From Typha latifolia (Eukaryota; Streptophyta; Magnoliopsida; Poales; Typhaceae): a stretch of 64,000 nt of DNA. The stretch is taken from NCBI GenBank assembly GCA_019914945.1, contig CM034108.1, positions 4,970,001 to 5,034,000 on the forward strand. Direction: 5' to 3'. Below the pieces are notes generated by a model that saw only the letters and a program-made list of their open reading frames with translations, was not told where the DNA came from and made no database searches. This document shows positions 24,065 through 37,500 of this stretch, in pieces (within the stretch, counting starts at the first letter, position 1; each line of letters starts with the position of its first letter). The translations under genes were made by a program, and so were the position numbers.

Positions 24065-27000
24065 TCAGAGTCGCTTGTTCTTTGATGCATATGAGAATTT
24101 GCTCAAGTCGTCACCTCCAACAGCCGACCTTCATCAAAGAGGAATTATATTAGATAAGTAATGGTATAATATGTCGAAGTAAAGTTAAAAGTGTATACCT
24201 GACAGCACATGAATTTTGCACATCCTTTAGAGGGGCTCGGAGACCACTTGCACGAGACCCAGATGAAGAGTATCTGAAAGACGATATGAGAGATGCGAAT
24301 TTTTCCATTGATTTCTCTGCTATACCAGTGTAGGTTTTCAGATGAGAAATGTCACAACCGAATTTCCCTTCAGCTTTCATGTCAGTGCCGCTGTCTCTGT
24401 TAGCAATGTCACTACCTGTGGGACAGCAAACAGATCTCAACAGCATTTCCTTTATACTAGAGGGTAGTTCAAGATCTACTGAAGGCTTATCGCATACAAG
24501 ATGGGCAAATTATTGATGGTTATGCAAGGAAATGGACCATTAACATGTCTATTCATACTGTACCTATCAGTATAAAAATTCTTTGCCTTTTGGGCCCCAG
24601 CCTTCATAATCCTTGCCTTTCCTTTTTGCCTTAGTTGGATGTATATATATCTTTGTTCATACATGATGAAAGAGAAAGAACCATTGAAGAAAAGATTTGC
24701 CCGACGGACTAGAGGAATCATCTTTTCAGAAGAATTGTCAAAGACATAGTATGCCTTATTCTTGTAAAGCCATGAGAAGAGTCAAGAAGATGGAAAATTT
24801 AAGTATTATTGAATGATGATGTGAGATGGGCCAAGAAAGGAGGAGAGAGAGAGAGAGAGAGAGGAAAGAAGTCCTATAATTTAAGGTTACTTACTGGCAT
24901 ATTATATAGCAGACAATGCCGAAATATATCAGGATTAAAAGTTTCGCTTGCCATTGTGAGTATCATTGTAGTAAACTCAATAGCAACCACCTAGATGGTG
25001 TTGTCTGCAGCTGCCACATCCCTAAAGAGAAATTGAACTAAAGAACAAATTGGCATTCATCCGAGAATGTCATTATTGTCCCATAAACTTATAAGGTAAT
25101 AGACAGCCTCCTGTAAATGAATTTAGGATTATTAATTTTGTTTGAGAATATCCTGTATGATTCATATTCCTCTTCTCTTGACATTCTGAGGTTTTCTTAC
25201 AAACAGTTGTTGGATCTTGGAAGAAAATTGGCACATACTATTGGAACATTTTGTAGATATTCTAGATACTTTCAAGCTAAAAGAAGAAAAGGCATGCAAA
25301 ATAACCTACTTTCACAAGGATCATTGAAGTAAATCCTTGAAAAATCCTTCAGTGATTCCCCACAGAATGCTCTGAACTAGAAAGTTATACTAAAGACCTT
25401 ATACTATAGTGTCAAAAGGGCAATTCTGTTATTTTAAGCATAAACTTAAACTTATTAGACAACTTCTTTGTCTATTTTAAAATCATCACATACCTTCCTC
25501 AGAAATGACCATGGTTGTCTGGCAGTTCATCAATTGTAGAGTTTCCTGGGTGAACAATGGTACCATTAGAAACATTTATCAGCAAAAGCATGGAGTGACT
25601 CCAAAAAACAAGAAAATTAAGCATACATTGTGCATGTCCTGTACATCATTCAGCTTTCTCCTCTTGATGATACTTGTTTGGTGAATACTCCCAAATGTAT
25701 CACTGTTTTCTTTATTTATTAGGGGCACTTTATTCATATTTCCGTGGCCATGCTGATCTATCAACTTGTGCCTGAAGTATCTACTCTTGCCAATGACTTT
25801 TCTATTGGCCAATGTCCCATTGCCTTCAGTAGCATCATCTATTGCAGAGTAGCAGCCAAATTTCTTAGGTGATGCTAAAGCTGGTTTTGATATTTCATGC
25901 GCTGCTTCTAGCAAGAACAAACAAAGTGGACTCTAAGATCGGCTGGCACTTGGGGAAACAAAATAAAGCAGACACGAATACTGGTTACAATGTAAAACTG
26001 AAGCATTAATGAGGGCCGTCAAATAGCTTACCGTCTAGAGGTGATCCCATGGGTTTTCTGCTTTCTTTAGGGACCTTTTCTTCCATCTGATAGCAAAAAG
26101 ATAAGCTACTCATCATGATTTGGATCAATTTAACTCCTAATGGAAAAGAAGGATACTAATTAAATTGAAAGATTACACCCAATAGTTCGGAAACTATGCT
26201 GACTGAATCCTCTGAAGGAAGATCACTGACTACAGTTCCTGAAGTAAACAGGGAACCTTCTTTATCATTTACGGCAACATCTTCTGTCGACCCAGGTGAA
26301 TCAGAATATTCATTTTCAGAGCTAAGAGAAAATGATTCAAGTGTTATTGATTGCTTAGGCATGACTTTTGGGGCCCTGAATTTTCGTTTTGCTTGTAATG
26401 ATGCTAGGCCTTTCAAACTTAAGGAATTGACAGTATATATATTATGAAACCCATGTGAGAAAAACATCCAAATGTCAAATAAGCAGAACAAAGTACATTT
26501 TAAAAGACAAAACAGCTTACTAGTTATGCTTGGTATAAATAACTCACTTCTTGGTCTTCAACCCCCTCAGTCACTACGAGTATCCCCCGATCAGTGCAAT
26601 GGGATGTGTCTATTTATCTATCTCTTGACTCGAGCTGGGAGCAAGTTTGAAAAAGGATCTTAGAGTGTCTAGGGTTGCTTAGGTTTCTAACTATGCTAGT
26701 AGCAATTATGATATTTTAAAAAAATGTACCAGCAATTATGATACTTATAGAAGTTTTCAACTGCAGCAATGTAAAAACCCATATAAACATGTAAGGTTTA
26801 GTTGTTTCCCAATGCATAAGATACCATGACTTATGAAATTTTACATCTTCTCATCTTGCATCACTAGAGACAAGCAGCACAACATGAATATGGATTCATG
26901 TGGTAAGCATTAGTACTTCTGAGACCCCCTCTTTCTAGGTTAACTATGAAAATGGGAAGAATGTATATTCTTGTGATACAAAAATTAAAAACTGAATTTA

Positions 27001-30000
27001 AAGCTGAGTCTACTTAAAAGGATACAGAAGTAATTTGTTAAAACATTTTTCTGCACAGGCAAATCTAGCCTTTTCCTTCCACTTGAAGGCTTGGATTCTT
27101 TGATTGAGTATGTTTCATCAAGCAGTGATGCACCACCGCATGCTTCCTTCCCCTGTTAAGAAAGTATACATGTGATCAGAAAAATAGAGCATAAGTATTG
27201 GTTAATTATATAGTCATATAAGGGATCATCTTGCTGGCTTATCTACTAATATAGTAAATAGATTCAAAAAAGCATCAAGAATGAAAGAAAAACCCAGATA
27301 TTACACGAAGAAACAAGAAAGGAAAATTGGATTCACTAGCACTTCTTGACTGGTGGGATGCTTTCATGTATTGTGTTGTGTTGTTAGCCACCGATTCTAA
27401 CATCCCATTATAATCCTAATACAACAATGAGAATAAATGATAAAACTAAAGAAATGTGATTAAACTGCTTATTAATGTATTACCTTCTTGAGAAATAAAA
27501 TCTAATAACTCAGATAATCAGCTAGGCTTCTCTAAGTCCATTATGTTGCGCAACTGATATGCAAATTTTCACAAACAAATGATATGAATTTAGCTAAGAA
27601 CTTAAACCAAGAAATGCTTGGAGCCTTGGATAAGTCGCAAAGCATTGTTATCACTGATTTCAATGCTAGCCAGGATGTTGATGTACCATGCTGGCATGAT
27701 AACAGTTACTCAGTATTGCAGTGCACAACAAGCTTAGCTTGGCACATGGCATGCTAGGCATCAGCACATACATGACACCCGGCAATTATCTTCTTGGCCA
27801 GCCACCAGCATATGCAAGTGATAACATGACAATCTTTGGTTGTTTTAGTATAGAGAATTTTTTACTCTGCACTCCACCTTATTGACTATTTGGTTTGAAC
27901 TTTGAACCCTTCTTTTTACTGTTTTGTACATCACAGATCCTACTTAAAAGGTACTGAAAAGCAAATATTCTGTTCTTTTAACATAAATGTTTTGTAATTC
28001 CCAGGTTGCCCCTTATTTTTCTATGAAATCAATACATTACATCCTTTTCATGCTTCAAATGGCTGTTTGAGTGTTCAGTTAAGATGGATTGGGTTTTATT
28101 TAAGTTGTATTTATATCTACTTCAGTACTATTAAAATTAAAGCAAAGTGCATTTTGTAATTTAATAGGTAATAAAATCTGGGCATTATTTAAACAATCTT
28201 TTGGAAAATCCGAGGCTTGATTTAGGAGTAGCAGAAAGGTAGAGTTTGAACTAGAATAAGTAGATAGAGCAGGATGTGAAATGAAAGTCTTCTTTTAATA
28301 TATATCAAACTCAACATGCCCAAGGCCTAGAGTGCAAAAGACCCTTCATTAGGGGCTGCAGGAAAACCATAGCTATTCAACTAATTATAGGGATGTACTC
28401 TTCCTTGGTTCTTTAGCTTTGTTTAAGATGAGAAAAGTAGAAAGTAGAAACCTATCAATGGTGGAAATATCATTACAATTACATAAAAAGAAAGCATAGG
28501 ATTCAAGTGTCTCCACATATTTTTAATCATATCCATCATTTAAAGATTCCATTCTATTGGAGCTACATAGAATTCCTCACCTCCTGAAGAAGTACAAGAA
28601 AATCAAAGAAAAATATCATTTAAATTACCAATGGTAAGTAGCTCTCCCAGATTGGTTGAAGATCACATCCACCAAACAGGGTAAAAAACCAATGCCCATA
28701 AGGCAATCAACCCATAGGAAGAGAAAATAACTGCTTTGGATGGTGAGATAAATCCAGAATAACATAAAAGTTGTGCTAGTGAGACACCTAAGTTGTCTTT
28801 ACAAAGAAATTGTTAGATGTTTCTAAGCTAGGCACTATGAAGATAGACTACAACATATATATCCACAAAAGAAGCATTAAGAAATGCTTTGAACTATCAA
28901 GAAGCCCTGGTAAATAAAGTGGTCATCAGCTAAAATTGATCTCAGCCTGATTGGGTGCCTATCTTTTCTGTTTTTTTTACTTGATTTTAACTTCTTTGCT
29001 TCCACATAAATGACCAACAGCTATCATGCCAATGTAGAAAAATAAGATTTTGATTGGATAACTAAAATTACTGAGAATACAAGTCTATAGAATATACTTC
29101 ACATTGGGCCAAAACATTATCTTATCACAAAGTAAAATTGGTGAGAAATAAAATTTCCAGATAATTGTTCACATTTCCCAAGACATTGTTTCATCGCATA
29201 AAATACTATAAATGAGTACTTATTACACAACATAAAAAAAGCAACATGAGATATACCTCAAATGGCATCTTTGTTAACGGATCCAGGTTGCCTTCAGCTA
29301 TGCCTTTAGCTACATTTTGCGGTAACCATGTATGATCAATTAAGGAAATTTATAAACATCTCAACGTTCAACATCTTCCAGAAGGAGAGCAGCATGGAAG
29401 GACACCGAATTAGAAGTATGAATTGGCTCCCCTCTAATTTCTCACCTTCTAATTCAGTGTTGCTTACACAGAAAATGGTGGGGGATATATATATATAACA
29501 TGATACAAACTAAGAGGCCCATTCAAATTCTTCAAAGGTAGAAGAGCAAGCAGCAACCAAGAGGGAGGTTCAATGAGCAAGTGATCAACAGATCACAAGC
29601 AAAGAAGACAGAGAGCTCAGCTAGACAATTAAAATTTCATGGGCATATAAAAGGAAAGAGCACATTTTACACAGGATAGCTAAAAGTAACAGCATGTTAA
29701 GGATATGGGCCCAAAAAGTCCAAGTCTTCACAAAGGCCTTCAGGAATATCTGATAAATGGGCAATGTCTCCTTTCGCAGGATCATATACTCTCTGATGTT
29801 GAAATGCCAACATTGCTTTCTTGAAATTTTCTTCATAAAGAGGGGGGACGGATATCGAATTATACCTCAGGTGCTTGATGACCTGAAAATGTATAATTTG
29901 TCAAAGACGACTCATTTGATCTTGCTGTATTCCAATAATAAATTTTAAGATAAATATTCTGCATGCCATACAATACTACTACGCATGGAGTACGACTCTA

Positions 30001-33000
30001 AAAACAAAACAACTGAGAAATTAATTTTGTGCCAGGAGTGAAATGCATAAACAAGTTATACTAGGAATTCTACAGCAAGATGTAAGAAATGTAAAACTAG
30101 GACTTTATGAGCCATAATCCAGAAGTGTGGTAGATGGAATATTTAGACCCACAGAACTGTAAGTCTGTAAATAAGCAAATATAAGGAAAATTGAAAGGGT
30201 TAGAATGGAAGCAATCTCCTGTAGTAAATAGTAATGAGCAAAAATATCCTGCTACTGCTGCAAATAGGAATCTACTATTTGATGTCCTGATCCTAGTCCA
30301 AGATTGAAAGAGAAAATATCCCCAAATGATAATATATTTCCAAACCCAGTCATGAAGATGAAGATACGCTTTAATAATTGTAGTGCATTGAGTTTTGCTA
30401 GTTGTGAAGCCAGGACAGTGACTTTGGGCTATAAATGCTAGTACAACAACATCCTACCAGTCATATATGTCCCAAATCCAGATCCAGTCACTGTGTGGAA
30501 AGGTAAAAACATAACAATTAGATACACACATGGTAGATTGTTAGAAGCTGAAAATCTGGAGCAAGAATATGGAGAAGAAAACAATACCTACTTTAACTCC
30601 TTATCAGATACACTCTAATCTAAGAATTCAATCAAACTATACCTAATCATTATGCCATCGAGGTTCAAGAATGCTAATCTTAATTTTAAAGGAGTGTTGT
30701 TTTGACAATAAAATTTTGAGTCTGCTCCCTTAAATTCTTCCAGTACTTTTTAAAGAGCTTCCCATTCTATCCCAATTTTTAAGTACTCTTGGTAGTTGCT
30801 ACTTAAATTTGGCTTACCAACATGAGGCTTCCATCAGTGCAGCACCAAGGAGGGGAAGGGAAATATGTATGCAGGCTTAGCATGACAAGCTTATTGATGC
30901 CTTTTCTTTCAGAACTCACTATTATTAAACCAAAGATTTAAGTGCTCTAGTCATCAGTGCAGGGTGTGCCAATGGCAGCATGATACCCTGCCAACATATG
31001 GCATACAAACAACCACAAAGCAATCTAACATGACCTGCCCTGTTTTATGACACACAAGGCCATGTTTGTACCAAGCTGGCATAAATCAGGTACCTTTTCA
31101 ACTTAGGCAGAATGAAATGCAGTGAAAATATAGAAACTGGAGAAGTGGAGAACCATCACAACTTAGTACTTTCATATTATGTATCGCAATCCTAAAAGCA
31201 CGAGCAGTTACAATGAGTGGTACCAAAGATCAATCCCAGTAGCAAGAGTTTATCGTCTTCATAGACATTTCTCATAGCAATATTAACTTTCTTATTCATT
31301 TTGTCAGCAAAGGCAGTTAAGACATAACGGGCAATAGAGATAAAGTCAATATATAAACAAAACAGAAAACCACAAACATTTATGCCTGTATATAAAATTT
31401 GACAAAAGCTTCAGCTTAGATGTTAGCATAAAGTTAGCTTCCAATGATTCTATACTGCAAATTACAATCAGTTACTCTTAGAAGTGGATATACCTTCACA
31501 ATTGTAAATAGTTAACATATTCAAAGAAGACTTCCATTACCTTCTCATAGCTCTTAAGCTTTCTGATGAGTCCATGAGCTCTTCTCAAGCCCATGCCAGG
31601 CAATGATTGTAAATAATCACAGCCACTAAAAATGCACATCTCAAGTACCATCTGTTTCGTGAATCCAAATAAGTCAAGCTCCTTATTCTGTCCTAACTTT
31701 GAACTCTGATACTCAACTCCCTGCCCAAATTTGTCCATTTTGAAGATAATCTGGAAGGACATCAAGAATTAGCATCTCGAATAATAGGATTAATTCACAA
31801 AGAGGACCAGTAGAAAAGACAGCAGAAAGTAGGCAGGAAGGTTGTGGCCTGGTGGGGGGAGGAGATATCTAAGTATAGCAATGGGTACTAACTCTGGAAC
31901 AGCCAAATGGTATTAAATCTGAGTCTTCGGTAATAACTGCATCGACAAGCTTATTTACAGACAAGAATGTCATCTGGGCATCAGCCTCATAAGGTGCCAC
32001 AATAAAATCCACTTTTTCCTGCTTCAATACCTGCGTCAGCACATTTTTTAATTACTGTCACACAAAAAAAAATTAGTCTTTACAAAATGGAATTATTGAT
32101 TGTAAAGTTGCAAATTGCTTGTCAGTTGTGAAAAGTAAATACTTTTCCGGTTCCTGACCAGAGAAAAGACAAATTCAAGTTACATAACCAACAAGTTGAA
32201 GATTCAATAATACAAACTTTCCTACCCGGATAAGTTCAAATGCAATTGAAGGTGAAATATCAACAGCCTTTTGGTAGCACTCAAACGCTGCAGTAGAATT
32301 GCCAGCGGCTTCGTGTTCCATGGCCCGCTCAAGGTTTTCCTTCCTCATCCTGCATTATTTAATAAGTTGCAGCATGAATCAGAAGATATTCAGTCAGCTG
32401 ATGATAGTACGATACCCATGGAAAAGCGTACCACAGCTTGTTTGGCTAGACAATATATAATAGAAATGCTTATAGTCCAAATTCTGGTATTTGTTTATAG
32501 CTTATGGTCAATACCTTGCACGCTTTGTCTCTTGGTCCATCTTAATTGGCAGAAGCCCTCCATCAAATACAAGAACAGGTCTGACACCATGATGCCGTAA
32601 TAGATTTACTCTATGCATGCAGTAGCCAATGTGCCTAGCAATTCAAGGACAGTCTATCTCACATCATGTGATATAAATCAAACATGCTCATGACATGAAT
32701 AATAATGCACAAGCAGTAATAGTGTGAATAGCAAACTGATTTATCAATTTCTACTAAAAGCCATATTTCTCTTTTTGTGTCTATGCTCGTGGATCCACAT
32801 TAACCCAAAGGTCACTCTTGAGATGGCACTCAAGTTTTTTTCTTGTAGCTGATTACATTATGATCGCCAGTGGCTATCACTAAGTGATAAATGCATCCAG
32901 TCTTTTTTTCTAACCATTGAAAAATACTAAAGTCACCATAGAGAATCTTTTGATCTAACCTGAGATTATTTCCAAACTCCACCAGAGTTACCTAAAGGGA

Positions 33001-36000
33001 TTACCGTAGTGATCTAGAATATGTCGGTTTTCTACACTTCAAGATAGACTAGAATCACCACATGAAGTTTTTCGATCTAGTCAGAGACTATTTACAAAGT
33101 CATACATATTCCAAACTAAGGTTTTGCTAGGTAAGTATAATCAATGCATTTAAATTTTGCACGAAAGATAAAATGGGATGAAGAACAATATAACACAAAG
33201 ACTAACATTGCATGGAGAATATAGTAAATTATGACATAGTATACACTATACTCATACTTTTGCAAAATACAAAACAGAGTAAAACTAAGTGAATCCACTA
33301 ACTTGTGGTCCACTTGGAATAACTCAAATCAATAATCTAAGTAAGAGAAAAAATAATCATCTTTTTTAATAAATAATTTATATTTAAATTTAATAATAAA
33401 TAAAAAATTTAGATAAACTAATTTAACTTGGACCAAATCGAGGCCCAATTACTTAGGGGCATGTGGGCACACAACCCACCCACTAAACTACGACGGGTTG
33501 GGACAAGGCCCAAACCCAACTAAGTCGAGTTGGGTTGCGACTACCCTGTAGACCACTCAACAATAACTTTGGGTTAGGCCTTCCTCTGACCCAACCAAAT
33601 CATTCACTCAACCCAAAAACGACTCGAGTTGGATCAAGCTCAACCCTTTTCCCTTGATGGAGGCTGCGACAACCACCACCACCCTCGCCCTTCGACTGCT
33701 GGCAATAAAGACCATGCTGAAAAGTAGAACAAAAGGAAGAAGAAAGAAATGAGTGACTTATCAACTAGGATAGCTGATGGCTATCACCTAAAACTTTATG
33801 GCTAACGACCATGGAGATCACTACTCTAGTGATCTAGGCCAAGATATATCTCCCATAATGCATCAAAGACCTGAGCGCCATCTTGTGGGTGACCGCTGGT
33901 TGATATGGATCCATAGACACAGACCTAAGAAGAGAAATTTGACATTTAGTAGAGATTGAGAGATTCTGCATTATAAAATTTAAACATTTTATCAGTTTGT
34001 TACTCGCACTATTATTGCTCGTGCTTTATTATTCATATCATGAGCATATTGGTTTACTTTTAGATATTACCCATATGTTACAAATTGCACTTTGGATTCT
34101 AAGATCATTTGCTTTGTGGATTATGATTTTAGCTTGCTATTGTATCTACACATAGTGAGTCCACTTAATGGGCTAAATTTGTCAGCCCGTAAAATTCTCT
34201 TAACATTTTTAGATGATGATTGGCATAGCAAATGAACATGGTGGATTGAGACTCCTTTACCTCCACTTAGAATTTGGTTTTCCCCTTTCATTGCATTAGT
34301 TATTTAAATATTATTTTGGAAGACATTGGTTGCCCATTATTGAATTTATTTCTTACATTTAAGAGTTTTAATTATTAATTGACTTATAATTATTGGTATA
34401 TATATTTAGTTCCTTTATATTTTGGACTTGGTATTAAATGTTAAGGCTCTATGTATCTCAAGTTCTATTGGAGTACATGGTCAGATCATAATTTCAAATT
34501 CAGGTCGTGACACTAATGCAAATTCAAACTTCGAAGCAATAATTTACGAGCGAATAGCTTAAGGAGTGAATCAATATTATGAGGACTACACTACATGGAA
34601 TATCATGGAATTCAAAAGGTTTTCCAAACTTCATTACAAGAAAATCAATATAAATTTTATCCTTTTTTGTTCAAGATATCCCCAGATGTATTCATTCTAG
34701 TGAAAAGAATCAAGTATTGCTTTGAAAATTAATGCTTTCTTTAATTATGAATGTGATTCTCGCACTGTGGAGCATAGTTCTTCAAATCGGCCGATCCGGA
34801 TTGGAATCGACCACAACTGATCCTGATTCGGAACTGAAACCAGTCTAGTGACTGGTTTTGGTCTAGGATCGACCAATTTTGGTCCTATTTGCCGGATCGG
34901 TCAATCCCTCTTGGCCATATCGACTAAATCTCGGTTGAATCAGCCTACACAAATTCTTTTAAGATTCAATTTGAATCTAAAATATATCTAACTTATAATT
35001 GATGTCCTCAGCTGCCGTCTTTTCAAATTTTAATTTTTCCCCTTTATCTCTCACATACACTCTTCTTCCACCCTTTACACTTTGTCGAGTTTATCCGATA
35101 GCTGATATGGTAATCCCCTCCGACTACTCCGCACTCTGATAAAGTCGGGTGAGTTTTTTTCTCATTTCTTTTCTCTCTCTTTCTCACCCTCTTTTAATTT
35201 CTCATTTCTTACTACTACAAAACAACAATGAAGAGAGAAATCTCTCTTCACTGATGTTCTACAGTAGTAACCTACGAATATAAAATTTGTCAAATTCAAG
35301 TCAAAATTCATCATAACTTTTTTGTGAATTTTTTATTTATTTTTTAGGCTTTTTATTTGACTAAATTTTTTTTTCTTAATTTTCTGTTATTTTTTCTAAA
35401 CTTTTAGGAATTTTTCTATATTTTTAAGTAATATTTAACTAAAAATAATCTAATCCGATACGAGCAATTGATATGAATGATACAGCCGATATGTATTATT
35501 TTTTCTAACAACTGATTCCGATCATGAAACAGAGTTTCGAAACCTTGCTTAGGATAAAAATTATTTTTTCTTGGTTATTGGGGCAAAACAAAATCTTAAC
35601 TAAAGACAACATCACTAAGAGAGGTTGGAGTGATGATGATAGGTGTGTTTTCTGTGGTAAAGCTGAATCAGTTGGACATTTGTTTTTGAAATGCAAATAT
35701 GAGTAGGAAGTGTTGCAGAAGATAAAGAAAGTTTTCGGACTCGTAGATATCCTAAGAATATAAAGGAGATTTGGTTGAATATGGTAAAGCTTGGAGTGAA
35801 GAAAGAAGAAATTAGGAAGAAAATGATGGAAGAATGCGATGGCTGCTCTAATCTGGTCTATTTAGTTGGAGATAAACAGCCGTATTTTTTCTGCAGCTAA
35901 AGGAAAATCCTGAAAAAATATGTTTCATAATATAAATGCTTTGTTTTTATCCTTGGGAGGTATAAGTGGGGAAGATATGCATAAGAAGGCAAAAGTCTTT

Positions 36001-37406
36001 TTGAGGGGAAATGAAGTTGGAAATCCTTTAGAGGTGGAGGAACTGTGAAACTACATGAGCTTTTGTTTGTTTTGGCTGGGGTGCTGAATTTTGTGATTTT
36101 TTTAGGAAACTTGTGAATGTGGTGTGGTTGTATGATGCTTTTTAGGTGGTTATTTGGATAGATGGTTGTGTAATGTGGTGTACTTTGTTCTTGGGTTGAT
36201 GTTTTTACCTTGGAGGTAGTATAATTTTTTAAACTCTGTTTCATAATGAAACAAAACCTTTGGGCTTGTGTAAAGAAAAGGAAGGAATCAAGTAATGCAA
36301 GAAACAACAGAATGGTTTGGACTTGACAAAGAAATTTAAGATATTACTGATTCCATATAGTTATTAAGAAGCGAATATAACAAGACCCACCAACAAGTTA
36401 GTTTCTTTGACAGTAAGAAAAGAGAGGAAAATGGACAAATAAGAATATAAATGACTGCTTAACTGCTGGAAGCGTCTGCCATGGGAAATGCGTAGCATAT
36501 AACCCAAATAAATATATATACTTAATTAAAAGAGATGGTTGAATTCGCTAGGAAGCAAGAATAATTGGACTGCTAAATGATGACAATATTTTCATCTGAT
36601 ATGTGATGAAATGAACCGATCGGTCCGATCCTAAGGAATAAGAATTATGACTAGATCACCAGAAGCTATCTTCAACAAGTAGACTATATATTGCCCAATA
36701 AGTTATAGGAAATTGAAAGGAATAGTTCCTAGCAAGGCTTAATTGCAATACTAACAAAAACAATAATGAAAGAGGAAAAATAATCTAAAACCCAAAAAGA
36801 TGAAATGGCATTCTTAAACTTTTCCCCTTATGTCTAGAAAAGATAGAATAAGTGAAAAAGCAAAAGGGAAAACCAGACCTCATATGTGTAAATAGAGAGA
36901 TCAATGCCAAAAGTTCTGCTTTCTTTCTTTCACAAATGGGTTCGCTTACGCCCAACATAAATATAAAAATAGAATAAAATAAAATAAAAAAAGAACAGCA
37001 GACCCATATCAAGTTCTCCCTTGTGAAGGCTGCAAGATGCCTCCTTTTCTTGCTTCCTCAATTGGGTTTCAAAAATTGCACCAATGGCGTTAAAAATATT
37101 GAAACATACGCAGCAAGAACAGAAACCCAATATTAAGAAAGGGCATAAATTGGTAAAAGAAGACAGGAGCTATCTTTGCACCAATAGAGCAAATGGGTCC
37201 TCCATTCTTTAGGAAAAGAATCACGAGAAAGGGGATTCGATATACTTGGAGGTGGGAAGGCCTTTGCAGAGGTGGGCGCTGCAAGAGAGGGCGCCCTTGT
37301 GGAGCCAGGAGTAGGTGTCGACGGCGACGGTTTGGCCCTTAAGCTCCTCCACATGAATGGGCGCCATGATCGATTTCAGCTGGGGAAGAAGTCCTTGGAT
37401 CCCCAT
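24065..37406 (-). CDS. EXO1: Exonuclease 1 (EXO1), 14 exons, 697 aa
   Basis: 5'-3' exonuclease and flap endonuclease of the XPG/FEN1 family, acting in the nucleus in mismatch repair and double-strand-break end resection. Minus-strand exons: 37246-37406, 32515-32634, 32226-32349, 31893-32030, 31541-31750, 29707-29882, 29257-29329, 27026-27152, 26177-26409, 26032-26086, 25627-25907, 25494-25545, 24199-24478, 24065-24128 (TGA stop). Frame is continuous over all 14. The N-terminal XPG domain opens with [11 protein letters not shown]. Metal ligands D30, D78, E150, D152, D171, D173 (TEDSD) and D226 (SGCDYL) are all present and match human EXO1 numbering almost exactly. The helix-hairpin-helix motif [10 protein letters not shown] follows. 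The tail is Ser- and charge-rich, with QKNVLTNYF (368-376) faintly like a PCNA-binding box, then AKRKFRAP. Intron 6 (29330-29706) is AT-AC; the other junctions are GT-AG. Intron 1 is 4.6 kb and carries transposon debris. The protein looks intact. Confidence 0.92.
29330..29706 (-). other. EXO1: U12-type AT-AC intron (EXO1 intron 6)
   Basis: On the minus strand exon 6 ends GGCCC and the intron opens ATATCCTTAA, 8 of 9 matches to the minor-spliceosome AT-AC donor ATATCCTTT. Near its 3' end stands TTCCTTAAT, 8 of 9 matches to the U12 branch site TTCCTTAAC. The terminal AC lies about 10 nt after the branch adenosine, within the usual short U12 spacing. Splicing there joins CC to A (Pro) and continues W-L-P-Q-N-V-A-K-G, which fits the EXO1 family. 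A GT-AG alternative exists in frame (donor GTGAAG inside exon 6, acceptor after AATGTAG) but it would delete the conserved [14 protein letters not shown] stretch. Confidence 0.85.
33380..34512 (+). repeat. Third copy of the LTR-like repeat, in EXO1 intron 1
   Basis: The block shares with 11.0-13.06 kb the order GGTTGATATGGATCCA, TAGTGAGTCCACT, ACCTCCACTTAGAAT, ATGTATCTCAAG and the terminal GGTCGTGACAC at 34502-34512. Upstream is a stretch rich in CCCAACC motifs. No coding capacity. Confidence 0.5.
34780..35470 (+). repeat. Dispersed repeat, copy 1
   Basis: Begins in a stretch of GGATCGGNC-type motifs (34787-34960), then a pyrimidine-rich leader with CCGCACTCTGATAAAGTCG, TCTACAGTAGTAACCTACGA and ATAAAATTTGTCAAATTCAA. 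The same order recurs at 59.6-60.15 kb. Non-coding; in EXO1 intron 1. Confidence 0.5.
35524..36285 (+). pseudogene. Degenerate LINE 3' end (reverse transcriptase zinc-binding region)
   Basis: Lies inside EXO1 intron 1, opposite to the gene. Residues [34 protein letters not shown] match the plant zf-RVT pattern (W-x-L, C-x2-C, E-x2-HLF-x2-C). After an in-frame stop and frameshifts, a second piece reads AALIWSI, stop, [13 protein letters not shown], the usual continuation of this domain. A further 42-codon frame follows to about 36048, then a 3' untranslated stretch. No RT or endonuclease part is visible upstream, so this is a 5'-truncated, dead L1-type LINE. Confidence 0.7.
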
Positions 37407-37439
37407 TCTAAGAACAATCTCCAAATCGATCCAATGCAG

Positions 37440-37442
<3 letters not shown>

Positions 37443-37497
<55 letters not shown>
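37443..37497. repeat. (CT)n microsatellite in the EXO1 5' leader
   Basis: About 27 CT units on the plus strand, so (GA)n in the EXO1 mRNA sense, from 37 to 91 nt upstream of the ATG. Probably within the 5' UTR or core promoter. Confidence 0.9.

Positions 37498-37500
<3 letters not shown>

Noticed and set aside
26196..26447. 83-aa frame on the plus strand
   Set aside because: Antisense to EXO1 exon 9.
31496..31540. Extension of EXO1 exon 5 past KSYEK to a stop
   Set aside because: The frame reads into intron sequence; splicing at 31541 (AAG then GTAATG) joins perfectly to VIKHLRY in exon 6.
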